Shown here in pieces: positions 53,167 to 63,425 of a stretch of DNA of 64,000 nucleotides. A model generated the notes under the pieces. The model searched no databases. It was not told the DNA's origin and was given only the letters and a program-made list of their open reading frames with translations. Numbering within the stretch: the first letter of the stretch is position 1; every line of letters starts with the position of its first letter. Where the stretch lies: contig NZ_JPIK01000013.1 in assembly GCF_000717475.1 (NCBI RefSeq), positions 1 through 64,000 of the forward strand, given 5' to 3'. This DNA is from Desulfonatronum thiodismutans (lineage in GTDB: Bacteria > Desulfobacterota > Desulfovibrionia > Desulfovibrionales > Desulfonatronaceae). Position numbers and translations under genes: made by a program.

Positions 53167-54243
53167 ATGTTCGCCAAGCTCGAAAGCTTGCAGGAAAAAT
53201 ATCAGGAATTGGAACGTGAACTCAGTTCCGCCGAGGTCTTCAACGATCAGGAGCGATATCGGCAACTGACCAAGCGGCATGCCGAGCTTGGCGAGATAGT
53301 TTCCGTCTATCGGGAATTCACTCGTCTATCGGACGATGCTCATTCCAATAAGGATCTGTTCAGCGACTCGGACCCGGAAATCCGTGAAATGGCTCGGGCC
53401 GAAGCGACACATTTGGAGGAGCAGTTAGAGTCGTTGCGGCTCCGGTTGCAGATTCTTCTGCTCCCCAAAGATCCTTTGGATGATCGGAACGTGATTTTGG
53501 AAATCCGAGCCGGGACCGGCGGTGAAGAGGCGGCTCTTTTCGCATCGGACCTTTTCCGCATGTATATGCGGTACGCGGAGCGAGTCGGCCTGCGCACGGA
53601 ATTGATCCAAGCCAGCGAGAGCGGCACCGGCGGTTTCAAGGAAGTCATCGCCGCCATCTCCGGAGACAAGGTCTACAGCCGGCTCAAGCACGAGTCCGGT
53701 GTGCACCGGGTCCAGCGCGTTCCGGCTACGGAATCCCAGGGCCGGATCCACACTTCCGCCGTGACCGTAGCCATTTTACCCGAGGCCGAGGAAGTGGACG
53801 TGCATATCGATCCAGGCGACGTGCGCGTGGACGTGTACCGTTCGTCCGGTCCCGGGGGGCAAAGTGTAAACACCACGGACTCCGCCGTGCGCGTGACCCA
53901 CATTCCCACGGGGCTGGTGGTTATTTGTCAGGACGAAAAGTCGCAGCACAAGAACCGGGCCAAGGCCATGAAAGTCCTCCGCTCCAGGCTGCTCAAGGCC
54001 AAGCAGGACGAACAAAAAGCTTCCTACGATCAGAACAGAAAGAATCAGGTCGGCAGCGGTGACCGTTCCGAGCGGATTCGGACTTATAATTACCCTCAAG
54101 GGCGAATCACGGACCATCGCATCAATCTCACCCTGTATCGCCTGGAATCCGTCCTTGAAGGGGAGATGGACGAGTTGGTGAACGCCCTGGTTCAGCACTA
54201 TCAGACCGAAGCCTTGAAAGCCGAATCCGACGACGGATATTGA
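53167..54243 (+). CDS. prfA: Peptide chain release factor 1
   Basis: RF1 reads UAA and UAG stop codons and triggers peptide release. The 358-residue protein has the stop-reading tripeptide region [14 protein letters not shown] (PAT form, RF1-specific) and the catalytic [14 protein letters not shown] loop with GGQ. Its GGQ glutamine is the target of PrmC, encoded next. The coiled N-terminal domain is complete. Family assignment over RF2 rests on PxT and the absence of a programmed frameshift. Confidence 0.99.
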   Translation: MFAKLESLQEKYQELERELSSAEVFNDQERYRQLTKRHAELGEIVSVYREFTRLSDDAHSNKDLFSDSDPEIREMARAEATHLEEQLESLRLRLQILLLPKDPLDDRNVILEIRAGTGGEEAALFASDLFRMYMRYAERVGLRTELIQASESGTGGFKEVIAAISGDKVYSRLKHESGVHRVQRVPATESQGRIHTSAVTVAILPEAEEVDVHIDPGDVRVDVYRSSGPGGQSVNTTDSAVRVTHIPTGLVVICQDEKSQHKNRAKAMKVLRSRLLKAKQDEQKASYDQNRKNQVGSGDRSERIRTYNYPQGRITDHRINLTLYRLESVLEGEMDELVNALVQHYQTEALKAESDDGY

Positions 54244-54245
54244 TC

Positions 54246-55115
54246 ATGTCGCCGACGCGGCCCATCCTCCGTGAAATTCTTGCCAAAAGCACACGGTATC
54301 TCACCGAAAAAAACGTCGACTCTCCACGTCTAAGCGCGGAACTCGTGATCGCCCATGCCTTGGGCCTGAATCGCTTGGATCTTTTTCTGGATCTGGACAA
54401 GCCTTTGAGCGAATCGGAATTGGCCCGGATTCGCCCAATTCTGGCACGACGGGGAACGGGCGAGCCCATGGCCTATATTCTGGGGCGTCGCGAATTCTAC
54501 GGGCTGGACTTCCACGTCACTCCTGAAGTGTTGATCCCTCGTCCGGATACCGAGTTAGGCGTTGAGCTTGTGTTGAAGCTGTTCGATCCGGGTCAGACCT
54601 TTTGCTTCGCCGATGTCGGGACCGGCAGTGGAGCTCTTTGCGCGATCCTGCTCAAACTTTTTCCCCAAGCTCGGGCCGTGGCGACGGATATTTCTTTTGG
54701 CGCACTGAACGTCGCGACCGGAAATTTGCGGCGACACGGCGTGGATCAGCGCTGTGTACGAACCAGAGGAGACCTGTTGCGACACGTGAAAGGGCGCAGT
54801 CTGGACCTGATCGTGGCCAACCTGCCGTATATCGGGGAGAAAGAGGCGGAAAGCCTAAGCAAGGAAGTCGTGGGGTTCGAGCCTCATCTCGCTCTATTCG
54901 GCGGATTGGAAGGCGATGAGCTCTTTCCTCCCTTGCTGTGGGACGCTCAGGAAGTACTTGTCAACGGCGGGGTCGTGCTTTTGGAGGTCGGTACAAACCA
55001 GGCTAAGAACCTTTGTGATCGAATCGCGGGTATGTCGCCCCGATGGACGGACATCGCGATTCATAGGGATCTCGCGGGTCATGAGCGATATGCCCAGGCC
55101 CGGTTGCGTTGGTAA
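54246..55115 (+). CDS. prmC: Release factor glutamine methyltransferase PrmC
   Basis: PrmC methylates the GGQ glutamine of RF1 and RF2 using SAM. The 289-residue protein has an N-terminal helical domain and a methyltransferase core: GRREFYGLDFHV, VLIPRPDTELGVEL, FADVGTGSGALCAILL, and the catalytic position NLPY (usually NPPY). The second proline is kept, the first is Leu. The ATG at 54246 lies just beyond the prfA stop (54241-54243); TTG at 54240 would overlap it. Confidence 0.95.
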   Translation: MSPTRPILREILAKSTRYLTEKNVDSPRLSAELVIAHALGLNRLDLFLDLDKPLSESELARIRPILARRGTGEPMAYILGRREFYGLDFHVTPEVLIPRPDTELGVELVLKLFDPGQTFCFADVGTGSGALCAILLKLFPQARAVATDISFGALNVATGNLRRHGVDQRCVRTRGDLLRHVKGRSLDLIVANLPYIGEKEAESLSKEVVGFEPHLALFGGLEGDELFPPLLWDAQEVLVNGGVVLLEVGTNQAKNLCDRIAGMSPRWTDIAIHRDLAGHERYAQARLRW

Positions 55116-55274
55116 CGTTTGTGTTTTTGGTGTTGTGAAAAAAAAACGCCATTAGTTGCGAAAGCAACGAATTTTGAAAGACGATCAAGAATTAAAATAA
55201 ATTATTTCAAAGAATAACTCCATTTTTGTGGCGCGGTATGTTCTTTGCACGGTTGTGACGCAGAAGGAGTGCGC

Positions 55275-56207
55275 ATGATCTGTCAAAAAACAATCAAAAA
55301 ATCCATCCAGTGTTCAGGCATCGGCTTGCACAAAGGGCGCAAAGTCCGCCTTGTGTTGCGCCCGGCTGCCGAAGATACCGGGATCGTCTTTGCCTTGCAC
55401 GGCGAGGACGGGGTTCGCTTCCACAGGCCCTCTGCGGATGCCGTGGTGGAGACGACCATGGCCACGACTCTCGGGTTCGGCGATCAGCGACTCGCCACCG
55501 TGGAACATCTTCTGGCCGCTGTCCGCGGCTTGGAAATCGACAACTTGTTCGTGGAAGTGGAGGGAGACGAAGTGCCGATCATGGACGGCAGCTCGGCTTC
55601 CTTTATTTTTTTACTTCGAGCCGCTGGTTTTCGGCGGCAGAGCAAGCCTAGAAAACTCTTGACCCTGAAGAAACCCATTGAGTTTCAGCAGGACGGCAAG
55701 TGGATCAAGGCTCGCCCTTCGAAGCGTCTGACCGTGGACTACACTATCAACTTCAACCATCCCATGGTCGGTATCCAGAAGATTTTCGTGGAGTGCAACC
55801 CCGAAACCTTCACCCGGCATGTGGCCAAGGCCAGGACCTTCGGGTTCATGCGCGAGGTCGAATATTTACGGCGCAACGGGTTGGCCTTGGGCGGCTCCCT
55901 GGATAACGCGGTGGTGCTGGATGAATATGGCGTGATCAATCCGGAAGGGCTGCGTTACCCCGATGAGTTTGTTCGGCACAAGGTATTGGATTTCATCGGG
56001 GATCTTTTTGTCCTCGGGATGCCCATGACCGGCGACTTCGAAGTGTATTGCTCCGGCCATGCCTTGAACAACGCCTTTGCCAGATACATCGTGGAACATC
56101 AGGCCGATTATCTGGAAGTGGACGTCTGCGGCGAGCAACCCGTGCCCGCCGAGGTCGTCCTGCCCTCGCTGTCCGAGCTCCCCGCGACCTCCCAGGCGTG
56201 GAACTAA
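55275..56207 (+). CDS. lpxC: UDP-3-O-acyl-N-acetylglucosamine deacetylase LpxC
   Basis: LpxC is the zinc deacetylase that commits to lipid A synthesis. The 310-residue protein shows SIQCSGIGLHKGRKV, LATVEHLLAAVRGLEIDN (zinc His), and the C-terminal HKVLDFIGDLFVLG and GHALNNAFA segments with the remaining ligands. AAGGAG lies 6 nt before the ATG at 55275. The upstream 160 nt is AT-rich and may hold a promoter. An intrinsic terminator follows the stop. Confidence 0.98.
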   Translation: MICQKTIKKSIQCSGIGLHKGRKVRLVLRPAAEDTGIVFALHGEDGVRFHRPSADAVVETTMATTLGFGDQRLATVEHLLAAVRGLEIDNLFVEVEGDEVPIMDGSSASFIFLLRAAGFRRQSKPRKLLTLKKPIEFQQDGKWIKARPSKRLTVDYTINFNHPMVGIQKIFVECNPETFTRHVAKARTFGFMREVEYLRRNGLALGGSLDNAVVLDEYGVINPEGLRYPDEFVRHKVLDFIGDLFVLGMPMTGDFEVYCSGHALNNAFARYIVEHQADYLEVDVCGEQPVPAEVVLPSLSELPATSQAWN

Positions 56208-56242
56208 ACCCGTCCTTCCTTGCGTCGCGTCAGCGGCGTTTC

Positions 56243-56273
56243 GCCCTGTTCGATTTCGAATGGGGCTTTTTTT
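56243..56273 (+). terminator. Intrinsic terminator after lpxC
   Basis: A 10-bp stem with two GU pairs (56243-56252 with 56257-56266) and an ATTT loop, then seven T. It lies 36 nt after the lpxC stop. Confidence 0.85.
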
Positions 56274-56419
56274 ATGGGATTCCGCGCGACTGTTGACACG
56301 TTTGGTCCTTGCTTGGCATTATCCGCCGCTGGTCAGCACCGACGCCGGGCGTATGGCGAGTCCGGCGGATTCCGTGCAGGGGCTTCGGCAAAAAATGTAA
56401 CCGTAGAGATAGCAGTTTT

Positions 56420-56818
56420 ATGGACTCCCATCACCTCCAAGGCATTTTTACACCGGAACGGCTGGAGCGAATTTTCCCCGTGCAACGAAGCGCGGATTTT
56501 TTCGAGGCCCTGTACGGCGACGCCGACGAAACGGCTTTCGACGTCAAGCTGGCCTTTGACGGCGGTGCGGCGGACCGTTTGAGCTTTCAGTTTCACCTGG
56601 TGCAGCGCCCGGGCAAATGTCTAGCCTGCAACCTGACCTACGGTCTGCCCAAGGTCTTCATCCGCCATCCGGTGATCAACATGAGCGGCCTTGTCGCGGA
56701 TATCGCCGCGGCCTTGGACCTGCCCGCCTCCCGCCTGCAATGGAGCCTGGACCAGACCGAACCCCGTCGCCAAGACCTGCACGTCATCCCGCTGAACGTC
56801 ACGATCCTGCCGGAATAA
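56420..56818 (+). CDS. Conserved small protein, unknown function
   Basis: This 132-residue soluble protein has DFFEALYGDADETAFDVKLAF and QRPGKCLACNLTYGLP. Several Desulfovibrio genomes have annotated proteins of this type with a misapplied animal-homeobox name. No enzyme motif is seen; KCLAC is a lone CxxC. The ATG at 56420 has only a weak ribosome site (AGAG at 56403). It is convergent with mtaB. Confidence 0.7.
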   Translation: MDSHHLQGIFTPERLERIFPVQRSADFFEALYGDADETAFDVKLAFDGGAADRLSFQFHLVQRPGKCLACNLTYGLPKVFIRHPVINMSGLVADIAAALDLPASRLQWSLDQTEPRRQDLHVIPLNVTILPE

Positions 56819-56833
56819 CCGCCACATTCACAC

Positions 56834-58261
56834 TTAGTTCTCGTTCCCTGATTCTCGGTCGCTCGGCTCTTCCGTAGGTACGCACTCCAGGCCCCATTCT
56901 CGTCCCTTGAGCACCACGCCAAGGGGGCGGACACGAATCAGTTCCCGAGTCCGAGGAAGGGCGTTCATTGTTCCAAACAATGTTTCGCCGTCTTTCCGAG
57001 CGACGTCTTTGTTCGCTTTTCCCTTGGTTCCCTCCGACTGTTGGATCAGCCTGCAAGGCACGTAGTATTCGCATTTGCCCTGGTACGGGGCGGTTCCTTC
57101 CACCACCATGGTCACCGCGTCGCGCCGCTTGGCCAGAGCGCGGAGAAAGGCTCGGCGCTTGGTGCCTGTCTGAGCGCGCAATTGGCGGGCCCGTTCCCGG
57201 CGAACCTCTTCCGGAACCTGGTCCGCGCGATTCGCCGCCGGGGTTCCGGGCCGAGGGGAAAAGGGGAAAACGTGGGCGTAAGTCAGGGGCAATGCGGCAC
57301 AGAACTTCAGAGTTTCCCGGAAATGGGCGTCCTCTTCGCCGGGAAAGCCGGTGAGCAGGTCCGCGCCCAGGCCGTAGAGGCCGAGCCGACGCTCCAGTCG
57401 GTCGCAGAACTCCTGGATGGTCTCGGGCTGGTAATGGCTCCGGCCCATGGCCTTCAAGACCGCTGGACTCGCGCTTTGCAGGGAAAGGTGCAGGTGCGGG
57501 CAGAGCAGGCGCGAACCGGAAATAGCATCCAATGCCTTGGTTCCGAGCATGGCCGGGTCCAGGGAACTGAGCCGCAGCCTGGCCCGATCAGCCCACAACG
57601 GCGCGAAGGTCCTTTCCAAGGTCAGTATAAGGTCCCAGAAGTCGCTTCGAGGTTGAAGGTCCTGGCCATAAAGCCGCAGGTTGACACCGATCAGGCTGAT
57701 CTCTCGGAATCCCCTCGCGAGCAGACGTCGGATCTCTTCGATCACCTCCTCCGCCCTCCGGCTGTGCCCTGGCCCTCTGGCCAGAGGCACGATGCAGTAG
57801 GTACAGCCGTGGGAACAGCCGTCCTGGACTTTGACCTGGGCCCGGGCCCGCTGGAAGTCCGAGACGCCGGCCAGCATGTTCGCTTTGGGCTTTGAGCCGA
57901 AAGACGGATCATTCCCGAACTGTTGCAGCAACACGTCCGGTCCTTCCAACAGCATTCCTCGATCCTGCGTTCCGACAACCCCAACCACCCCGTGAAGGTT
58001 GCGCAGTTCCAAGCCAAACGTCTGGGCCGCGCATCCGGTGATCACGATTCCGGCCTTGGGCGCGTTGCGCTGCAGTGCCGCAACGGCCTTGCGCAGCTCG
58101 GCCACGGCCTTGGCGGTCACGGCGCAGGAATGAATCAAGATTATGTCCGCCTGGGCGGCCTCGGCAACCTGAACATGGCCTTGTCTCGCCCAGTGCTCCA
58201 GGATGACCTGGGACTCGTATTGATTGACCTTGCAGCCGAAGGTGGTCAGGTAGAAATGCAT
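56834..58261 (-). CDS. mtaB: tRNA methylthiotransferase MtaB
   Basis: MtaB is a radical SAM enzyme that adds a methylthio group to t6A37 of tRNA, a product that depends on TsaB encoded at 20 kb. The 475-residue protein has the UPF0004 N-terminal domain (LTTFGCKVNQYES), the radical SAM motif CSHGCTYC near 153, and LHLSLQSASPAVLKAMGR and LGADLLTGFPGEED. It is the last of the gat-mnmA-mtaB run. A TRAM-like C-terminus is present. Confidence 0.95.
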   Translation of the reverse strand: MHFYLTTFGCKVNQYESQVILEHWARQGHVQVAEAAQADIILIHSCAVTAKAVAELRKAVAALQRNAPKAGIVITGCAAQTFGLELRNLHGVVGVVGTQDRGMLLEGPDVLLQQFGNDPSFGSKPKANMLAGVSDFQRARAQVKVQDGCSHGCTYCIVPLARGPGHSRRAEEVIEEIRRLLARGFREISLIGVNLRLYGQDLQPRSDFWDLILTLERTFAPLWADRARLRLSSLDPAMLGTKALDAISGSRLLCPHLHLSLQSASPAVLKAMGRSHYQPETIQEFCDRLERRLGLYGLGADLLTGFPGEEDAHFRETLKFCAALPLTYAHVFPFSPRPGTPAANRADQVPEEVRRERARQLRAQTGTKRRAFLRALAKRRDAVTMVVEGTAPYQGKCEYYVPCRLIQQSEGTKGKANKDVARKDGETLFGTMNALPRTRELIRVRPLGVVLKGREWGLECVPTEEPSDRESGNEN

Positions 58262-58290
58262 GATTCGGTATTGTTCAAAAAAACAAAGGG

Positions 58291-59352
58291 TCAGGAACTG
58301 ATCTCGCCGCCAGCCAGGACCTGCCCTTCATCGGAGTAGATCACGCCGATCTGGCCCGGCGCGGCGAGCTCGCGGGGTTCGGGGTAGGTCAAGGTGAGCG
58401 TTTCGGAGGGAGATGAGCATATATTCTGGGGCGATGTCAGGCGGATCGGTTCTGGGCGTTGGCGGTAGCGGGTTTGCAGACGGAGGTCCTGGGGCCAGGC
58501 GGTTGCCGGAACGAGGTAATTGACGGTCTTCAGGCGGCATGCCGTGCTGAACAGTCGAGCCCTTTCCCCCACTATCAGGCGATTGGCGGCAACGTCCTTA
58601 CGCAGTACGTAGAGGGGTTCTTTCCAGGCCACGTCCAGGCCCTTGCGCTGGCCGATGGTGTACCGCCAAAGGCCCTTGTGCTCCCCTACGGTTCGTTCGT
58701 CCTCCAGCACGATGGGGCCGGACGGCGGCAGGTCCGCAAGCCGTCGAGCTCCAAACCGTCGAGCTAGAAATTCCCGATAATCGTCCGGAATGAAGCAGAC
58801 CTCCTGGCTCTCTCCGGGCAAGGGCGGAGAGAGACCCAGACGATCTAATTCCGGAAGCACGTCCTGCTTGCGGTGGTCGGCCAGGGGGAAGGCGGCCCGG
58901 GCGAGTTGGTTCGGGGTGAGCAGGGCCAGGAAGTAGCTCTGGTCCTTGGCTGGGTCCGCTCCCCTCCAAAGGGCCGGGCCATAGTCCGCGATGGTCAGGC
59001 GGGCGTAGTGGCCGGTGGCCAGGGTTCCCGCCCCCTGTTCGCGCACCGCGTCCAGGAGCAGGCCGAACTTGATCCGGGTGTTGCACCAGGCGCAAGGGTT
59101 GGGCGTGCGACCTTCCAAATAGCTCTGGACATAGGGCGCGATGACCAGCTCTTCGAACCGGGAGCGCAGGTCAAGAACTTGGAGCGGGACATCCAGGGCG
59201 CGGCAGTTCTCTCGGAGTCCGTCCAGGACTTCAGGCGGAGTCGCGTCGGCCAACTGGGCGTGGACCGCGATAAGGTCACGCTCCCGCCGCCGGAGCAGGG
59301 CCAGAGCCATCAGGCTGTCCCGGCCTCCGCTGACGGCAACGGCGACGGTCAC
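58291..59352 (-). CDS. mnmA: tRNA-specific 2-thiouridylase MnmA
   Basis: MnmA thiolates U34 of Lys, Glu and Gln tRNAs. The 353-residue protein has the PP-loop SGGRDS, the catalytic cysteine region [16 protein letters not shown], and the second catalytic cysteine in [11 protein letters not shown]. The start is GTG at 59352, overlapping the gatA stop (GTGA). MnmA acts on tRNA(Gln) and tRNA(Glu), the species processed by the GatCAB enzyme encoded upstream. Confidence 0.97.
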   Translation of the reverse strand: MTVAVAVSGGRDSLMALALLRRRERDLIAVHAQLADATPPEVLDGLRENCRALDVPLQVLDLRSRFEELVIAPYVQSYLEGRTPNPCAWCNTRIKFGLLLDAVREQGAGTLATGHYARLTIADYGPALWRGADPAKDQSYFLALLTPNQLARAAFPLADHRKQDVLPELDRLGLSPPLPGESQEVCFIPDDYREFLARRFGARRLADLPPSGPIVLEDERTVGEHKGLWRYTIGQRKGLDVAWKEPLYVLRKDVAANRLIVGERARLFSTACRLKTVNYLVPATAWPQDLRLQTRYRQRPEPIRLTSPQNICSSPSETLTLTYPEPRELAAPGQIGVIYSDEGQVLAGGEISS

Positions 59353-60845
59353 GGGGCCTTTCGGGCGATTCCGGCGGGCAAAGGCAGCCGGGGCAGGCGG
59401 CTTTCCAGGACATGGCCGACCTGGAGCAGCAGGTCTTCCCGAAAGGCCGGTCCCAGAATCTGCAGCCCCACTGGCAGGCCGCTTCGCTCGCCCAAGCCAA
59501 CGGGCAGGCTCAGGCCTGGGAGGCCAGCCAAATTCAGGGAGATGGTGAAGATGTCGCTTAAGTACATCTGGAGTGGGTCCGCGGTCTTCTCGCCCAGGCC
59601 AAAGGCCGTGGTGGGCGTGACCGGGCCGCAGATCACGTCGCAGTGCGTAAAGGCATCCAGGAAGTCCCGCTGGATCAGGCGGCGGATCTGAGCGGCTTTC
59701 TTGTAGTAGGCGTCGTAGTAGCCCGAGGAGAGCACGTAGGTTCCGAGCATGATGCGGCGCTGGACCTCTTCGCCAAAGCCCTTGCTGCGGGAGTTGCGGT
59801 ACATCTCGATCAGATCTCGGGCGTCCTTGTCCCTATACCCGTAGCGCACCCCGTCGAACCGAGCCAGGTTGGAGCTGGCTTCGGCCGAAGCCACGATGTA
59901 GTAGGCGGCCACGGCATAGGAAGTGTGAGGCAAGGCGACCGGAACGCAGATTGCGCCCAGTTCCTCGGCCAGAGTCATGGCCTGCTTGCAGCGCTGGGCC
60001 ACGTCCGGCTCCAGGCCGTCCTCGCCCCAGAACTCTTTGGGCATCCCGATGCGCAAGCCGGAAAGATCGGCCCGTTCGGCCAGCAGGGCCGGGTAGTCCG
60101 GCACGGGCAGATCCGCGCAGGTGGAGTCCTTGGGATCATGGCCGGCGATGACCCGCAGGAGCAGGGCAGCATCCTCCACGGTCAGGGTCATGGGGCCGAT
60201 TTGATCCAGAGAGGAGGCGTAAGCCACAAGGCCGTAGCGGGAGACCCGACCGTAGCTGGGCTTGAGCCCAACCACGCCGCAAAAGGCAGCGGGCTGACGG
60301 ATGGAGCCGCCGGTGTCCGTGCCCATGGCCGCAAAGCTCATCCGCGCGGCCACGGCCGCGGCTGAACCGCCGCTGGAGCCGCCGGGGACGGCGTTCAGGT
60401 TCCAGGGGTTGGCCGTGGGGTGAAAGGCGGAGTTTTCCGTGGACGAGCCCATGGCGAACTCGTCCATGTTCACCTTGCCCAGAATCACGGCCCCGGCATC
60501 ACGCAGTCGGGTCACGACCTCGGCGTCGAAGCAGGGCGTGAAGTCGGCAAGCATCCGCGAACCGCAGGTGGTTCGCATGCCGCGAGTGGTCAGTACGTCT
60601 TTGAGGGCCAGGGGCACGCCCCACAAAGGTTTGGTTGCCAGGATGTCCGGCGTGGGGCCGACGCGGTCCATTTCCCGGGCTTGGCTCAGGGCTTCCTCGT
60701 CGGCTCGAGTAAGGAAGGCGTGGATGGAAGGCTCCAGGGCGTCCATCCGGTTCAAACAGGACCGGACAACGTCCTCGACCCGGACCTCGCCGGTGGCCAA
60801 TCGTTGGCGAATCTCGGCCATGGTGTGCAAATACGGTTCAGACAT
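59349..60845 (-). CDS. gatA: Aspartyl/glutamyl-tRNA amidotransferase subunit A
   Basis: GatA is the amidase subunit that supplies ammonia for converting misacylated Glu-tRNA(Gln) to Gln-tRNA(Gln). The 498-residue protein has the Ser-cisSer-Lys triad region: the lysine in [10 protein letters not shown] near 80, then [13 protein letters not shown] (serines near 155-175) and [17 protein letters not shown] precedes the ATG. The partner gatB is not in the window. The C-terminal overlap couples it to mnmA. Confidence 0.98.
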   Translation of the reverse strand: MSEPYLHTMAEIRQRLATGEVRVEDVVRSCLNRMDALEPSIHAFLTRADEEALSQAREMDRVGPTPDILATKPLWGVPLALKDVLTTRGMRTTCGSRMLADFTPCFDAEVVTRLRDAGAVILGKVNMDEFAMGSSTENSAFHPTANPWNLNAVPGGSSGGSAAAVAARMSFAAMGTDTGGSIRQPAAFCGVVGLKPSYGRVSRYGLVAYASSLDQIGPMTLTVEDAALLLRVIAGHDPKDSTCADLPVPDYPALLAERADLSGLRIGMPKEFWGEDGLEPDVAQRCKQAMTLAEELGAICVPVALPHTSYAVAAYYIVASAEASSNLARFDGVRYGYRDKDARDLIEMYRNSRSKGFGEEVQRRIMLGTYVLSSGYYDAYYKKAAQIRRLIQRDFLDAFTHCDVICGPVTPTTAFGLGEKTADPLQMYLSDIFTISLNLAGLPGLSLPVGLGERSGLPVGLQILGPAFREDLLLQVGHVLESRLPRLPLPAGIARKAP

Positions 60846-60914
60846 GTAATGTCCTTCAGCGATAATTTTGAGTTGTCGTGAACGTGAAGCGGCGGAGCGT
60901 CAAGGCGGCGCGAA

Positions 60915-61202
60915 TCAACCGACGATCCGGGGGACGATAAAGTAACTCCCGTCGGTTTCCGGAGCGTTGCCCAGGAGTTCCTCCCGACTGTATTCCATGT
61001 GGACGTCGTCGTCCCGGAACACGGTTTCGTGGGTCACTGGTGAATACAGCGGCTCCACCCCGGAGGTGTCCAGTTCGTTGAGCTTTCGCATATAACCGAG
61101 AATATCATTGAATTGAAGCGCGAATTGTTCCACCTTCTCCGGCTCCAGGTTCAGTCTGGCCAACCCGGCCACTTTGGTCACTTCATCAACACTGATGCTC
61201 AT
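60915..61202 (-). CDS. gatC: Aspartyl/glutamyl-tRNA amidotransferase subunit C
   Basis: GatC is the 95-residue subunit that links GatA and GatB. It has [19 protein letters not shown] and the VEPLYSP and [17 protein letters not shown] tail. AAGGAG lies 5 nt before the ATG at 61202, which rules out longer upstream starts. gatA follows 69 nt downstream. Confidence 0.97.
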   Translation of the reverse strand: MSISVDEVTKVAGLARLNLEPEKVEQFALQFNDILGYMRKLNELDTSGVEPLYSPVTHETVFRDDDVHMEYSREELLGNAPETDGSYFIVPRIVG

Positions 61203-61290
61203 GCATTCTCCTTGTCCGTACTGCATTAACTATCTTCGTGGTTTCATCCAGAGGAACATGCCCTTGATTTCGCACAGCATCGCACGGCCA

Positions 61291-63261
61291 TCACCGCGCG
61301 AATCGCTCCCTGACCCGGTCAAGCTGGTTGCGCAGAGCCATCGGATCAATGAGGTTCAATCCCTGGCTTGTAGGTTGGAACAGGAAGAGGTCTTGGCGGG
61401 CGTGGCCGTGGTCGTTCCAGGAAAGGGGGGCCATGCTCCAGTCGAAGTCCTTGAACGAAGCCAAGTGGGCGTTCAGGCGGTCCGGGGAACTGGTCTGGGC
61501 GGCTTGACTGATGCGGGCGGCGAAGCGGATGAAGTCGTAGCCAAGGGCTATCCAGAAGTCCGGGGCTTGGCCGGAGGCATGCATGACCTCGATCAGGGAG
61601 CGGGTCGCGGGGGTTGGATTGTCCGGCCACCAGGCGCCGGGCATCGCGGCCAAGCGAAAGTATTGGAGTTCAGTGTGCCGTGGCCGCTGCAGCCAAGCCT
61701 GGCTCCAAAGTTCCGGGCCCAGGATCAGCAGGCGCGGCTCGTCGTAGTAGAAGAACTGGGGCAGGAGAACTTCGGCGTCGCTCAGGTTGTCCGGAATGAA
61801 CACGGCCTGGAACGGTGGTCTAGGCAGTACGGTCCTCTCCTGGCGACCACGGCGCTGCTGGGCCTGGACGCCCAGCAGCGAGGCCACGGCATCGCCCCAT
61901 TCCTCGTGCCGGCCAGGTTGATAGCTTTGCTGGCCTGTGACTTGTCCGCCCATGCGGAGCACTTCCCGGGTGAACATCTCTCCTAGGTGCTCACCGAAGC
62001 GGTCTTGGGGGAAAAGCACGGCTAGGCCGGAAATGTCCATTTGCCGCAGGGCCAAATCGGCCAGGGCGTGGACCTGGTCTTGCGGGCCGGCGAAGAATCG
62101 CCAGGCTTGACGGCCCTCTTCGGCTTCGCCCATGGTGGGCATAAAGGTGAAAAAACGGCGCTGGGACGTGAGGTTCGCTCCATGCATCCGGTCCCAGGCG
62201 TCGCGCTGGATGGGGCCGCCGATCACTCGGCATTCCGGGTCCATGGTCGCCAAGGGTTCCAGCATGTCCGCGGCTCGGGAATTGGCGATCTCCAAGCGCA
62301 CCGGATAGCCGTTTTTCTCAAGCGCGTCGCGCCCGGCCTCGGCCCCGCGGACAACCTTCCAGCCGGTTTCGGCCAGTGGCCCGTCCAGAGGCAGAACGAG
62401 GCCGACGCAGATACCGGGCGTCCCAAAGTGTTCCTGCAATTCATCGAAATCCTCGACAAAGGGCCGGGGATCGGCCCACTCGCCTTGCTGTAGCAGGCGT
62501 TGCATGATCGCCCATGTCTCCGGCCAATCCCCCGGTCGTTTTTGGACCTCGCGGCGGCGTTGTTCCCAGACGAACACGGCATTGGGAAAGGTAGCCGAAT
62601 CCGTAGGCGGGATCACTTCCACGAATTGTTGGAGCGATGCATCCGGGATTTCCCTGACGATCTGGATGACGACCCGTTCCAGTTCAGCCCTGGTCTTGGC
62701 GTCCGGGGCCGCGGCGTGCAGGTCGGCGAACAGGGGGCGCAAGGGGTCGTAGTCCCGGCGTTGGCGGTACATCTCCGAAAGTCGGACTCCGGCGGAGGAA
62801 CGCAGGGACCAAGGGGATTCGGGTTGCCGCAGAATTTGAAGCAGATAGTCCTCAGCCTGACCTTCCTTATCTTGTCCCAGCAGAGCAAGGACCCGGTACT
62901 CATGCCAGAACCACTCCAGGCGCAGTTTCGGATCCAGCAGTGCCCAGCGGATCAGGGCGTCCTGGGCGCGGACGTAGTCCTGGGTCTGCAGGGAACTGAT
63001 GGCCAGCCGCTCCCAGGCCAGGTTCAGTTGGCGATGGGCCAGGGGCTCGGATACCAGGATGTCGTACAGTTGTCGGCTGCGCTGGTAATCCCTGGCCTGC
63101 CATGCCGTGTCGGCCTGCAGGAGCAGCCCCTGGACGGTTTCTTCCGTGGGTGGTGGGGAAATGGGGGGCAGGCGTTTCTTCTCGACACAGCCGCCGGCAA
63201 AAAAGACCGGGATGAGCAGGAGAAGGATCAGGATTTCGCGTAGAGCAAGCTGGTAAACCAT
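61291..63261 (-). CDS. LpoA-like penicillin-binding-protein activator lipoprotein
   Basis: This 656-residue protein has a lipoprotein signal (ILILLLLIPVFFAGGC, cysteine near 26). A helical TPR-like N-terminal half follows (~45-270), then a type 1 periplasmic-binding fold (~290-640: VGLVLPLDGPLAETGWKVVRGAEAG). This is the LpoA/YraM-like layout that activates PBP1A-type peptidoglycan synthases from the outer membrane. Function is inferred from architecture. It stands between dnaK and gatC. Confidence 0.82.
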   Translation of the reverse strand: MVYQLALREILILLLLIPVFFAGGCVEKKRLPPISPPPTEETVQGLLLQADTAWQARDYQRSRQLYDILVSEPLAHRQLNLAWERLAISSLQTQDYVRAQDALIRWALLDPKLRLEWFWHEYRVLALLGQDKEGQAEDYLLQILRQPESPWSLRSSAGVRLSEMYRQRRDYDPLRPLFADLHAAAPDAKTRAELERVVIQIVREIPDASLQQFVEVIPPTDSATFPNAVFVWEQRRREVQKRPGDWPETWAIMQRLLQQGEWADPRPFVEDFDELQEHFGTPGICVGLVLPLDGPLAETGWKVVRGAEAGRDALEKNGYPVRLEIANSRAADMLEPLATMDPECRVIGGPIQRDAWDRMHGANLTSQRRFFTFMPTMGEAEEGRQAWRFFAGPQDQVHALADLALRQMDISGLAVLFPQDRFGEHLGEMFTREVLRMGGQVTGQQSYQPGRHEEWGDAVASLLGVQAQQRRGRQERTVLPRPPFQAVFIPDNLSDAEVLLPQFFYYDEPRLLILGPELWSQAWLQRPRHTELQYFRLAAMPGAWWPDNPTPATRSLIEVMHASGQAPDFWIALGYDFIRFAARISQAAQTSSPDRLNAHLASFKDFDWSMAPLSWNDHGHARQDLFLFQPTSQGLNLIDPMALRNQLDRVRERFAR

Positions 63262-63335
63262 GCAACCGCCTTGAAATGAAGACTTTGGAGCATCGTGGAA
63301 GTATTGGACGAGATGAGGCAGCAGGTGTCGCGTAT

Positions 63336-63370
63336 AAAAAAAGCCTGACCCGCGGTAACGCGGGTCAGGC
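63336..63370 (-). terminator. Intrinsic terminator after dnaK
   Basis: On the minus strand a perfect 12-bp stem (63370-63359 with 63354-63343) with a 4-nt loop is followed by seven T. It lies 55 nt past the dnaK stop. Confidence 0.95.
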
Positions 63371-63425
63371 TTGAGGTATAGGGATACGGCAAACAGCCTG
63401 TCAAGGCGACGGTGCCCCGCGGTCT

